From: an uncultured SAR86 cluster bacterium
Lineage (GTDB): Bacteria; Pseudomonadota; Gammaproteobacteria; Magnimaribacterales; AG-339-G14
Reading direction: 5' to 3'
NCBI GenBank assembly: GCA_902526045.1
Contig: CABZJI010000003.1
Span: 93,627-157,626, forward strand
DNA length: 64,000 nt
This document shows, one piece after another, positions 54,345 through 62,860 of the stretch. The stretch's first letter is position 1. Every line of letters starts with the position of its first letter. The notes beneath the pieces are model-generated. The model was not told where the DNA came from. It ran no database searches and saw only the letters and a list, made by a program, of their open reading frames with translations. The position numbers were made by a program, and so were the translations under genes.

Positions 54345-55136
54345 ATGAAAACAGATTATGAATTTTTAAAAACCGATATAGATGGTCATATTTTGACTGT
54401 CACGATAAATAGACCTGAAAGGATGAATGCTTTGCACCCCCCCGCTCATGCAGAATTTGATGAAGTTTGGAATGAGTTTGATAAAGACGAGAATCTTTGG
54501 GTAGGTATTATAACTGGTGAAGGTGATCGTGCTTTTTCTGCAGGAAACGATCTTAAGTTTCAAGCTGAAGCTGGAGGCAAGATGGATATTAATATGGCTT
54601 CTTCAGGTTTTGCTGGTTTAACTTCTAGATTCAATTTAACTAAGCCTTTGATTGCTGCTGTGAATGGGGTATCGATGGGTGGCGGATTTGAGATAGCATT
54701 AGCTTGCGATTTGATTGTCGCATCTACTAATGCAAAATTTGCTTTACCGGAACCTAAAGTTGGTTTGGCAGCACTTGCTGGAGGTATGCAAAGACTTCCA
54801 AGACAAATCGGTATGAAAAATGCATTGGGCATGATGCTCACTGGTAGACACGTATCTGCTGAAGAAGGCAAAAGCTTAGGCTTTGTAAATGAAGTTGTGG
54901 AACAAGAAAATTTATTAAGCGCAGCAAAAGCTTGGGCAAAACAAATTGAAGAATGTTCACCAATGTCAATTAGGGCGACAAAACAAGTTGCTTATGAAAA
55001 TTTCAACGAACCCGATCTAGAAAAATCCATGCAAACCCACTATTCTGCTGTCAAAGAATTGTTTGGTAGTGAAGATTTTATTGAAGGTCCTGTAGCATTT
55101 TCAGAAAAAAGACTTCCTAACTGGAAAGGTAAGTAA
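54345..55136 (+). CDS. Enoyl-CoA hydratase/isomerase family protein
   Basis: 263 residues, crotonase fold. NRPERMNAL, oxyanion-hole AFSAGNDL and VSMGGGFEIALACD, and both hydratase glutamates appear to be present (GGGFE and ALPEPKVG), so hydratase chemistry is possible. First gene of a five-gene operon ending at 59231; the next start follows its stop with no spacer. Confidence 0.92.
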   Translation: MKTDYEFLKTDIDGHILTVTINRPERMNALHPPAHAEFDEVWNEFDKDENLWVGIITGEGDRAFSAGNDLKFQAEAGGKMDINMASSGFAGLTSRFNLTKPLIAAVNGVSMGGGFEIALACDLIVASTNAKFALPEPKVGLAALAGGMQRLPRQIGMKNALGMMLTGRHVSAEEGKSLGFVNEVVEQENLLSAAKAWAKQIEECSPMSIRATKQVAYENFNEPDLEKSMQTHYSAVKELFGSEDFIEGPVAFSEKRLPNWKGK

Positions 55137-55910
55137 ATGAGTAAGTTATTTGATTTAACAGGTAAAAAAGCCATTATTACCGGCTCCTCCAAAGGAATTG
55201 GAAAATCTATTGCCAAATCCATGGCACTTCATGGTGCCGAAGTAGTTATATCCAGCAGGAAAGCTAATGTATGCCAGGAAACAGCTGATGAAATCAATGA
55301 AGCTTGCAAAGATGGTCCTGGAAAGGCGATTGTGATTCCGTGCAACATCTCTGATAAAGCTGCTTTGGAGATGTTAGTTGAAGAAACAAGAATCCAACTT
55401 GGTCAGATTGATATTTTGGTCTGTAATGCTGCGACCAATCCTTTTTTTGGCTCTATCAAAGATATCCCCGATGAAGCATTTGAAAAAATTATGAATAACA
55501 ACATCAAAAGTAATCATAATTTATGTCAAATGGTGATTCCTGAGATGGTAGAAAGAGAAGATGGAAATATTATTATTGTTTCTTCTATAGGAGGCATGAG
55601 AGCAAGTCAGGTGATAGGAGCTTATAATGTCTCCAAAGCTGCAGACATTATGCTTGTTAAAAATTATGCATCTGAATTTGGTAAATTCAATGTCAGAACA
55701 AATTGCATTGCTCCTGGTTTAATTAGAACTGATTTTGCAAAAGCTTTATGGGAAAATCCTGAAATTTTAAAATCAGCCTTAACCGGCACACCACAAAATA
55801 GAATTGGTGAGCCTGATGAGCTTGGAGGAGCTGCTGTATTTCTTGCATCTGCAGCAGGTAGTTATGTAAATGGTCACACAATTGTCGTCGATGGAGGCAC
55901 AACAGTTTAG
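55137..55910 (+). CDS. SDR family oxidoreductase
   Basis: 257 residues. Cofactor motif GSSKGIG (16-22) with SSRK after beta-2 (NADP preference likely), CNAATNP, catalytic YNVSKAA and C-terminal GHTIVVDGGTTV. Resembles DHRS4-like carbonyl reductases. Probably reduces or oxidises a hydroxy/oxo intermediate of the acyl-CoA pathway of this operon. Confidence 0.92.
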   Translation: MSKLFDLTGKKAIITGSSKGIGKSIAKSMALHGAEVVISSRKANVCQETADEINEACKDGPGKAIVIPCNISDKAALEMLVEETRIQLGQIDILVCNAATNPFFGSIKDIPDEAFEKIMNNNIKSNHNLCQMVIPEMVEREDGNIIIVSSIGGMRASQVIGAYNVSKAADIMLVKNYASEFGKFNVRTNCIAPGLIRTDFAKALWENPEILKSALTGTPQNRIGEPDELGGAAVFLASAAGSYVNGHTIVVDGGTTV

Positions 55911-55912
55911 TT

Positions 55913-56713
55913 ATGAGTAATAAAGATTTAGTTTTATATGAAGATTTAAAAAATGGTGTTGGACTGGTTAAATTAAATAGACCGGAAAGATTAAATGCAA
56001 TTACCCCTGCTCTCAGTGCAAGGCTCAAGGAAATCTTAGATCAAGCATGTGCGGATGATTCCATTAAAGTAATCGTACTTACCGGGGAAGGGAGAGGATT
56101 TACTGCAGGTGCTGACATGGACGGTCTTGCTAGTACCTCTGAAGGAAAATCAGATTCCTCTGAACAATCTAAAGATGATGAGCCTTGGAAAGGATTCAGT
56201 TATGTGCGTAATTTAGATAAACCGGTTATAGCAGCTATTAATGGTCCTGCTGCAGGGGTTGGTTTTATCCTATCTCTTTACTGTGATATCAGATTTGCAT
56301 CCGAGACTGCAGTATTTTCAACAGCTTTCTCTAAAAGAGGTTTGATTGCTGAATGGGGCGTTGGTTGGATGTTGAGCAGGATAATTGGTTTATCTCATGC
56401 GAATGATCTTCTTTTTTCTGCTAGAAAATTTGATGGAAAGGAAGCTGCAAGAATCGGACTCGTAAATAAAGCTATTCCAGCTGATTCATTTATGAATGAA
56501 GTTATTGCATACGCAGAAGATCTAGCAAAGAATGTTTCTCCAAGATCTGTGAAAATTATGAAAGAGCAAATGTATGCGTCTCTGGAAGAATCATTTGATG
56601 ATCATATTCAAAAAGCATTTAAAAAGATGGTTGAAAGCTTCGGGTCTGATGATTTCAAAGAAGGAGTTAAACATTTCATAGAAAAAAGACCAGCGAATTT
56701 CACAGGTAAATAA
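55913..56713 (+). CDS. Enoyl-CoA hydratase/isomerase family protein with altered active site
   Basis: 266 residues, crotonase fold. NRPERLNAI and GFTAGADMDGL are normal, but the first hydratase glutamate is replaced (GVGFILSLYCD instead of GGGxE), and the second region reads SKRGLIAEWGVGW, leaving Glu of AEWG as the likely acid. This pattern suits isomerase or another crotonase-type reaction rather than classical hydration. Lies 2 bases after the SDR. Confidence 0.88.
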   Translation: MSNKDLVLYEDLKNGVGLVKLNRPERLNAITPALSARLKEILDQACADDSIKVIVLTGEGRGFTAGADMDGLASTSEGKSDSSEQSKDDEPWKGFSYVRNLDKPVIAAINGPAAGVGFILSLYCDIRFASETAVFSTAFSKRGLIAEWGVGWMLSRIIGLSHANDLLFSARKFDGKEAARIGLVNKAIPADSFMNEVIAYAEDLAKNVSPRSVKIMKEQMYASLEESFDDHIQKAFKKMVESFGSDDFKEGVKHFIEKRPANFTGK

Positions 56714-56716
56714 ATC

Positions 56717-58432
56717 ATGGCTGGCCAGTTGGATCTAATTGATCCTCAAAAAAGATTAGAGACGTTTGAAAAGATTTCTTCTGAAGGGCTCCTCTCAGTT
56801 CATAAAGAGGCAATAAGAGGGAATGAATATTACGTTTTTTCAGAATCTCCAGAAAATTTACTTGGATATTATCAACTTGGTTTAATTCATGGCGAGTGGA
56901 CTCATGTAGTTTTTGAAGATCAACAAATTTCTTACAGTGAAACTCTTTCAAGGTGTTATCAGCTAGCTAACTCTCTTCAGAATATTTACGGTATTGAAAA
57001 AGGAGATAAGGTTGCTTTTTCGATGCGTAATTATCCGGAATGGATGTTCACTTACATGGCAGTAACATCTATTGGTGCTGTTGCCGTTCCCTTAAATTCA
57101 TGGTGGCAGGGCGATGAACTTGAATACGGATTAAATAATAGTGAATCAAAGGTCTTTATTGCTGATCAAGAACGCTTAGAAAGACTTGGAGACAAATGTC
57201 CTGAAATTAAAAGAATTGCAGTAAGATCTGAAAATCCAGATCATTCTGAAATAGATTTTTATAAAGTTATTGAAAATCAAAATAACACTCTTGATAAACA
57301 AGTTGATGTAGATCCAGATGATGATGCATCAATTATGTACACTTCTGGTAGTACTGGTCATCCAAAAGGTGTTGTGTCTTCTCACAGAGGTGTGATGTTT
57401 GCGCCATTTTATTGGATAGCCCTTCAAACTTTATTAAAAGAAACCACAGATGAAGAAAACCCTGAAATCTTGAATGAGCAAAATCAAACTGCTGTGCTTG
57501 TTAGCGTTCCGTTGTTCCATGTAACTGGTTGTCATGCAATATTTTTGTTATCGATTCCTGTTGGTAGAAAGACAGTCCTAATGCATAAATGGGACCCTGA
57601 AGTAGCACTAGATTTAATAGAAAGAGAAAAAATTTCAGATTTTACTGGAGTCCCAACCATGTCATATGAGCTAGTCGAGGCTCAAAAAAAGAATCCAAGA
57701 GACATATCGTCTTTAAAAGGTTTAAACGGTGGCGGTGCTGCGCGACCTCCAGAACAAGTGAAAGAAATGAGAGAAAACTTTAAAGATACTTCTCCAGGAA
57801 TTGGTTATGGTCTAACAGAGACAAATGCTCTAGCAGCTAATAATGCTGGGGATTTATATTCTGAGAAACCCTCGAGCACAGGCTTTGCTATTCCAAAATT
57901 AATAGATCTGAAAATTATTGATGATGATGGAAATGATCTCAAAACAGATGAAGTTGGAGAAGTTTGCATTAGAGGAGCATGTAACTTCAAGAGTTACTGG
58001 AAAAATCAGGATGCTACGGATGAGGTTTTAGATGATGAGGGTTGGTTTAAGTCAGGAGATTTAGGTCTTCTCGATAGCGATGGTTTTCTCTACATAAAAG
58101 ATCGAAAGAAGGACATTGTTATCAGAGGTGGAGAAAATATTGCCTGCCTTGAAGTTGAAGCAGCCATAACAGAACATCCATCTGTTCTCGAAGCATCTGT
58201 ATTTGGAATCCCGGATGCGAGACTCGGTGAAAAACTCGCCACTGTTGTATCGTGCAGAGAAGATCAAATGATTGATGAGGTTGAATTATCAGGTTTTTTA
58301 GCTTCTAAAGTAGCTAAGTTTAAAATTCCAGAATTTATGCAATTTCAAACGGAAAAACTACCAAGAATTGCCTCTGGAAAAATTGCAAAAAAACAACTTA
58401 GGGAAGAAGCAATAAACAGCATAGGAAAATAA
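56717..58432 (+). CDS. Acyl-CoA synthetase (AMP-forming)
   Basis: 571 residues, ANL superfamily. P-loop YTSGSTGHPKG from Tyr208, A5 motif YGLTETNA (~363), GDLGLLDSDGFLYIKDRKKDIVIRGGENI (A7-A8) and the C-terminal catalytic lysine in PRIASGKIAKKQL. Activates a carboxylic acid with CoA to feed the operon. Substrate unknown; length and motifs suit medium/long-chain or terpenoid acids. Confidence 0.93.
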   Translation: MAGQLDLIDPQKRLETFEKISSEGLLSVHKEAIRGNEYYVFSESPENLLGYYQLGLIHGEWTHVVFEDQQISYSETLSRCYQLANSLQNIYGIEKGDKVAFSMRNYPEWMFTYMAVTSIGAVAVPLNSWWQGDELEYGLNNSESKVFIADQERLERLGDKCPEIKRIAVRSENPDHSEIDFYKVIENQNNTLDKQVDVDPDDDASIMYTSGSTGHPKGVVSSHRGVMFAPFYWIALQTLLKETTDEENPEILNEQNQTAVLVSVPLFHVTGCHAIFLLSIPVGRKTVLMHKWDPEVALDLIEREKISDFTGVPTMSYELVEAQKKNPRDISSLKGLNGGGAARPPEQVKEMRENFKDTSPGIGYGLTETNALAANNAGDLYSEKPSSTGFAIPKLIDLKIIDDDGNDLKTDEVGEVCIRGACNFKSYWKNQDATDEVLDDEGWFKSGDLGLLDSDGFLYIKDRKKDIVIRGGENIACLEVEAAITEHPSVLEASVFGIPDARLGEKLATVVSCREDQMIDEVELSGFLASKVAKFKIPEFMQFQTEKLPRIASGKIAKKQLREEAINSIGK

Positions 58433-58433
58433 A

Positions 58434-59231
58434 ATGGATATTATGAATAAAGTTGTTGTTGTCACGGGAGCTGCCAGCGGAATAGGAAGAGCTCTCGCTC
58501 AAGCTTTTAGAAACGCTAAAGCAGATAAAGTCTATATTGCAGATCTGAATGAAGATGGTCTAACAGAAACAGCTGATTTAATGGAAGGTATTGCAATAAG
58601 AACAGACGTATCAAATGAATCAGAAATAAAAGATCTCATTGAGAAAGTTAATAAAGAGAATGACATAGATATATTTTGTTCAAATGCAGGTATTGGAGGA
58701 GAGTTTGGCCTCCTCGATACCACTTCTCAGGGTTGGCAAACTATCTGGGACATAAATGTTATGTCACATATTCATGCTGCCAAGTATTGTTTGCCAAACA
58801 TGCTTAAACGGGAATCTGGTTATTTCATGAATACTGCATCTGCAGCAGGACTTTTAACTCAAATCGGGGCTGCACCCTATTCCGTTACAAAAGCAGCTGC
58901 CGTTTCTTTTGCTGAGTGGCTCAAAATTACATACGGTTCAAATGGAATTGGCGTTACCTGTTTATGTCCTCAAGCGGTAAGAACAGCTATGACTGCTAAT
59001 GGACCTGGTGTTGCAGGAGTTGACGGGATGATTGAACCTGAAGAATGTGCTGCTGAAGTTTTGGATGCGATAATTAATGAAAGATTTTTAGCAGCCCCAC
59101 ATAAAGAGGTTCTTGAGTATGTGGCTAGAAAAGGGAATGATCGAGATAGATGGATTTCCGGTATGCAAAGATTGCAAACGCAGTTTGCTGACTTTATGGA
59201 ATCAGCGGATCCTAATAAAGACAGTCATTAA
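58434..59231 (+). CDS. SDR family oxidoreductase
   Basis: 265 residues. NAD motif GAASGIG (~12-18), acidic residue after beta-2 (IADLNED, NAD preference), SNAGIGG, catalytic YSVTKAA after NTASAAGLLTQIG, and a long C-terminal part (RDRWISGMQRLQTQFADFM). One base after the acyl-CoA synthetase; last of the five-gene operon. Ends over the lipoprotein at 59212 (20-base overlap). Confidence 0.92.
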   Translation: MDIMNKVVVVTGAASGIGRALAQAFRNAKADKVYIADLNEDGLTETADLMEGIAIRTDVSNESEIKDLIEKVNKENDIDIFCSNAGIGGEFGLLDTTSQGWQTIWDINVMSHIHAAKYCLPNMLKRESGYFMNTASAAGLLTQIGAAPYSVTKAAAVSFAEWLKITYGSNGIGVTCLCPQAVRTAMTANGPGVAGVDGMIEPEECAAEVLDAIINERFLAAPHKEVLEYVARKGNDRDRWISGMQRLQTQFADFMESADPNKDSH

Positions 59232-59574
59232 CGACAATGTAGTTCATAGATTTAGTTTTCTCTGAATTCCCCCAGATCCTACAAAACTCAACTCCATCAA
59301 CTCTTACTTCCTTTTCAATTAATTCAATAAAAAAACTATCAATAATTTTTCCTTCAGGAAAGGAAAAGATATTTAACTCTGTGCCAATTTCTGCAGAAGT
59401 TTTATTTGTAGTTACAGAATAATCAATTTTATATTCATCGTTTTCTCTACTGACATAAAAAGAATTGCCTTGCCAACTTATTTTGTTTTCAATCTTATTT
59501 TCAGAACAAGAAATAAGTAAAAAAGATAAAAAGATATAGAATAAATATCTGCCTTTGAAATAAGATTTAAACAT
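59212..59574 (-). CDS. Small lipoprotein, function unknown
   Basis: 120 residues from ATG 59574. Lipoprotein signal MFKSYFKGRY...FLLISC with acylation Cys23, then ~97 polar residues including two cysteines (VEFCRIWG, VNDCLY) that may form a disulfide. No family recognised. The ATG overlaps the start of the divergent gene (CATG), so one of the two may start elsewhere; an alternative start at 59595 would add seven residues. Confidence 0.65.
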   Translation of the reverse strand: MFKSYFKGRYLFYIFLSFLLISCSENKIENKISWQGNSFYVSRENDEYKIDYSVTTNKTSAEIGTELNIFSFPEGKIIDSFFIELIEKEVRVDGVEFCRIWGNSEKTKSMNYIVVNDCLY

Positions 59575-60295
59575 GTTTACAAATGAGCCTTTCATAATAT
59601 TTGGATCTGATCACTTGATAGCTCTGGGTTTGATATTTACTTCGATAATCATTATTCCCTACTTTGTTCTAACCTTGAAAGAAAAAACTCAAAATGTAAT
59701 TTCTACCTCATTAGCATTATTGATTCTGCTAAATGAATTTTCTAAACCAATATATTATCCCGCACTTTATCCAGATTATTTCTCGATACTAAAAATATTA
59801 CCTCTTCATTTTTGTCACTTATCAGCAATTTGTGCTGCCATTTTTTTACTTTCTAGAAAAAAGATTTTTTTTGAAATATCATTTTTTTGGGGCATCGCAG
59901 GCGGATTGATTGCCAATACACAACCAGATATTAGATTTACCTTTCCTGATCCAAATTTCATTCTTTTTTTCTTTGGTCACGGATTAATGTGGTTAGGAAT
60001 ATTCTTTTCTTTAATTGTATACAAGGTGAGACCTTACTTTAAAACCTTCATAAAAATCTTTTTCATTACTGTTTTCTTATCCCCAGTTGTTTACTCTATA
60101 AATAGTTTTATAAATTATTTAGCTGAGGGTGAGCCTGCAAATTATTGGTACCTCATGGCAAGGCCTGATGCAGCTTCAATTGCTGATTTTCTTCCAGATC
60201 CACCAGCTCAAATACCAATTTTTATTCTTCTTGCATTTTTAATCTTTGCATTGATATATACTCCATTTGCAGTGTGGGATAAATTGAAAAAATGA
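59573..60295 (+). CDS. YwaF/TMEM164-like membrane protein (TIGR02206 type)
   Basis: 240 residues with about seven hydrophobic segments. FGSDHLIALG at the N-terminus, LPLHFCHLSAICA, GGLIANTQPDIRF, FFFGHGLMWLGI and NYWYLMARPDAAS fit the YwaF family; the conserved Cys-His in HFCH is visible. Human TMEM164 is an acyltransferase of the same fold, but bacterial function is unknown. Overlaps the next gene by 4 bases. Confidence 0.8.
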   Translation: MFTNEPFIIFGSDHLIALGLIFTSIIIIPYFVLTLKEKTQNVISTSLALLILLNEFSKPIYYPALYPDYFSILKILPLHFCHLSAICAAIFLLSRKKIFFEISFFWGIAGGLIANTQPDIRFTFPDPNFILFFFGHGLMWLGIFFSLIVYKVRPYFKTFIKIFFITVFLSPVVYSINSFINYLAEGEPANYWYLMARPDAASIADFLPDPPAQIPIFILLAFLIFALIYTPFAVWDKLKK

Positions 60296-60747
60296 ATTTT
60301 GAGAAAAAAGCTCCTTATTTAGCGTTAGCTTTGGTTGTTATAACATTAGTCTTTAGTCAGATTGGAATATTTGATGAAAAATATAATTTGGACCTCAATT
60401 TATTGATTCATGAATCAGAAAATGATGCCTATCTGCAACTAAATGAGTATTCACTTTCTAAAACACCTCGACTGCAACTATCCGTGAGTAATTCTTCAGA
60501 AGTGAATCTTTCGGAAGATGTAACTATTTTTGTTGATATTTATCGATCAAAAGGGGATCAAGGCGAAGCTGAAAAATGGAAAACATTTGATTGCCCACCA
60601 AATCCTGATGGATGTTTAGTTTATTTTTCGGATACATCTTTTCCATCTGAAAATAATCATATGACTTACTATGCAAAAGCATCTTTAAAAAATTCAGACG
60701 AAAAAAAGTTTATATCCAATAAGGTTAAAGCGATATTTAAAAAATAA
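60292..60747 (+). CDS. Membrane-anchored protein of unknown function
   Basis: 151 residues: an N-terminal membrane segment (~8-25) and an exported, probably beta-rich domain with two cysteines (FDCPPNPDGCLVYF) likely to be disulfide-bonded. RLQLSVSNSSEVNLSEDVTIFVDIYRS suggests an immunoglobulin-like strand pattern. No family recognised. Translationally coupled to the YwaF-like gene (ATGA). Confidence 0.65.
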   Translation: MNFEKKAPYLALALVVITLVFSQIGIFDEKYNLDLNLLIHESENDAYLQLNEYSLSKTPRLQLSVSNSSEVNLSEDVTIFVDIYRSKGDQGEAEKWKTFDCPPNPDGCLVYFSDTSFPSENNHMTYYAKASLKNSDEKKFISNKVKAIFKK

Positions 60748-60752
60748 ATATT

Positions 60753-62843
60753 GTGTTTAAAATAAGTTACATATTTCTTATTTCATTTCTAATTTTAAGT
60801 TGTACGGAGGAAAGTGAGATGTTGAATCCATTCTATGAAGATTATAAAAATGAGTTCCAAGTACCTAATTTCAAAGCAATAAAAATAGACCATTATTTGC
60901 CAGCTTTTGATGAAGGTATTAAAGCTCATAATAAGGAAATAAAAAAAATTTCAAATAGCGATGAAAAGCCATCGTTTGAAAATACGATTGCTGAACTTGA
61001 AAGATCAGGAAAGTTGTTAACTAAAGTAACGATTGTTTTTTATAATTTATTATCGACCGATACTAACGATGACTTAGATAAATTATCTGAAAAGATTGGC
61101 CCTAAACTTTCTGCTCACAGAGATTCTCTATTTCTTAATCAAGAAGTATTTCAAAGACTTAAATCTATCAGAGAAAATGAATACTCTTCATTAAACTCGG
61201 AGCAACAAAGATTAACTGATGAGATGATAAGAAGCTTTGAAATGAATGGTGCAAACCTATCCCAAGAAAGTAAAGAAAGGTTTATTGAAATAAATAAAAA
61301 ACTAACTGAGCTCTCTATAAAGTTTGATCAGAATGTTTTAAAAGATACCAACAATTCTGAATTATTGGTAAACGATGAAAAGGAACTTAGCGGTTTAACA
61401 GATGAAATCAAAGATCAAGCAAAACGTCTAGCTGAAAATAAAGGTTATTCATCCGGGTGGGTTTTTAATCCAACAAGAATTAGCATGTATCCCTTCTTAA
61501 CAAGCTCTACAAATAGAGATTTACGTGAGCAGCTTTATAAAATGTACATAAACAGAGGAAAAAATCCTAATGAGTTTAATAATGAGGACATAGTCCGAAG
61601 AATGGCTAATTTAAGGTTAGAGAAAGCTAAACTGATGGGTTTTACAAATCACGCGGAACTTTCGTTGCAGAAAACCATGGCAAAATCTTCAAACGGAGTA
61701 AATGCTCTTCTTAATCAAGTTTGGGAGCCTGCCAAAGCGATGGCTCAACAAGAGATCAATGATATGCAAGAACTTATTCAAGAGGAAGGTAACAATTTTG
61801 CACTACGAGCATGGGATTGGATGTACTATTCTGAAAAAGTTAGAAAAAGAAAATATGACTTTGATTCAGCAGAAGTTCAACCTTATCTTGAGATGGATTC
61901 AATTAGAGATTCTGCCTTTGAGCTCGCTAACAGGCTCTTTGGTATAAAGTTTGTTCAGAAAAATGATATTCCTAAATATCACCCAGATGTTGATACCTTT
62001 GAAGTACTTGATAAAAATGATAAACATTTAGGGGTTTTTCTAACAGATTATTTTGCCAGACCATCTAAGCAAGGCGGAGCTTGGATGAATACTTTTAGGG
62101 ATCAAAGTAATTTCGATGGAAGAGTAAGGCCTATAGTATTGAATGTCTGTAATTTTGCGAAACCAAATGATGGTGAAAAAGCTTTTTTGACATTTGAGCA
62201 TGCTGAAACTCTTTTTCACGAATTTGGTCATGCTTTGCATGGTCTCCTTTCAGATGTGGATTACCCTTACTTATCCGGAACAAGTGTGACTAGAGATTAT
62301 GTTGAGTTTCCATCTCAACTTATGGAAAACTGGATAAGACATTCTGATTTTTTAGCAGAGTTTGCAAAACATTTTGAAACCGGTAAACCTATTCCAAAAA
62401 AATTATTAGAAAAAATGTCAGCTGCTGGAACTTTTAATCAAGGATTTGCTACCACTGAATACATGATAGCTTCAATGCTGGATCTTGCGTGGCATACAAT
62501 AGAATCACCCGTTGAGAACACAGAAAAATTTGAACAAACTCTTTTCAAAGAAATAGGCAAGCCAGTTGAAATAGATAGTAGATACGGAAGTACTTATTTT
62601 GGTCATATTTTTGCTGGAGGTTATGCTGCGGGATACTACAGTTACATGTGGTCTGAGGTTCTTGATTCACATGCTTTTGAAATCTTTGATAAGGAGGGTT
62701 TGTATGACAAGGAATATGCTGAAAAACTGGAAGATTTTGTTTATAGTTCGGGTAACTCTATGGATTTAATGAATCAATATGAAAAATTCAGAGGTGAGGA
62801 ACCAAACGTGAATTCCTTGCTTAGAAAACGCGGGTTGAATTAA
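60753..62843 (+). CDS. M3-family metallopeptidase, Dcp-like lipoprotein
   Basis: Zinc peptidase of the thimet/dipeptidyl-carboxypeptidase group, 696 residues starting at GTG 60753. Lipoprotein signal with acylation Cys17 (FLILSC). Zinc motif HEFGH at 489-493 with HALHGLLS after it, the third ligand Glu in DYVEFPSQLMENW, and GYYSYMWSEVLDSHAFEIF near the C-terminus, which holds the tyrosine/histidine substrate residues of the family. Periplasmic or surface-tethered peptide degradation is inferred. Confidence 0.94.
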   Translation: MFKISYIFLISFLILSCTEESEMLNPFYEDYKNEFQVPNFKAIKIDHYLPAFDEGIKAHNKEIKKISNSDEKPSFENTIAELERSGKLLTKVTIVFYNLLSTDTNDDLDKLSEKIGPKLSAHRDSLFLNQEVFQRLKSIRENEYSSLNSEQQRLTDEMIRSFEMNGANLSQESKERFIEINKKLTELSIKFDQNVLKDTNNSELLVNDEKELSGLTDEIKDQAKRLAENKGYSSGWVFNPTRISMYPFLTSSTNRDLREQLYKMYINRGKNPNEFNNEDIVRRMANLRLEKAKLMGFTNHAELSLQKTMAKSSNGVNALLNQVWEPAKAMAQQEINDMQELIQEEGNNFALRAWDWMYYSEKVRKRKYDFDSAEVQPYLEMDSIRDSAFELANRLFGIKFVQKNDIPKYHPDVDTFEVLDKNDKHLGVFLTDYFARPSKQGGAWMNTFRDQSNFDGRVRPIVLNVCNFAKPNDGEKAFLTFEHAETLFHEFGHALHGLLSDVDYPYLSGTSVTRDYVEFPSQLMENWIRHSDFLAEFAKHFETGKPIPKKLLEKMSAAGTFNQGFATTEYMIASMLDLAWHTIESPVENTEKFEQTLFKEIGKPVEIDSRYGSTYFGHIFAGGYAAGYYSYMWSEVLDSHAFEIFDKEGLYDKEYAEKLEDFVYSSGNSMDLMNQYEKFRGEEPNVNSLLRKRGLN

Positions 62844-62860
62844 TATTTAAGGGGGAGAAA

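Noticed and set aside
55723..56028. 101-residue minus-strand frame over the SDR/crotonase junction
   Set aside because: Antisense to two strong genes and low-complexity (Gln/His/Leu-rich); a shadow frame.
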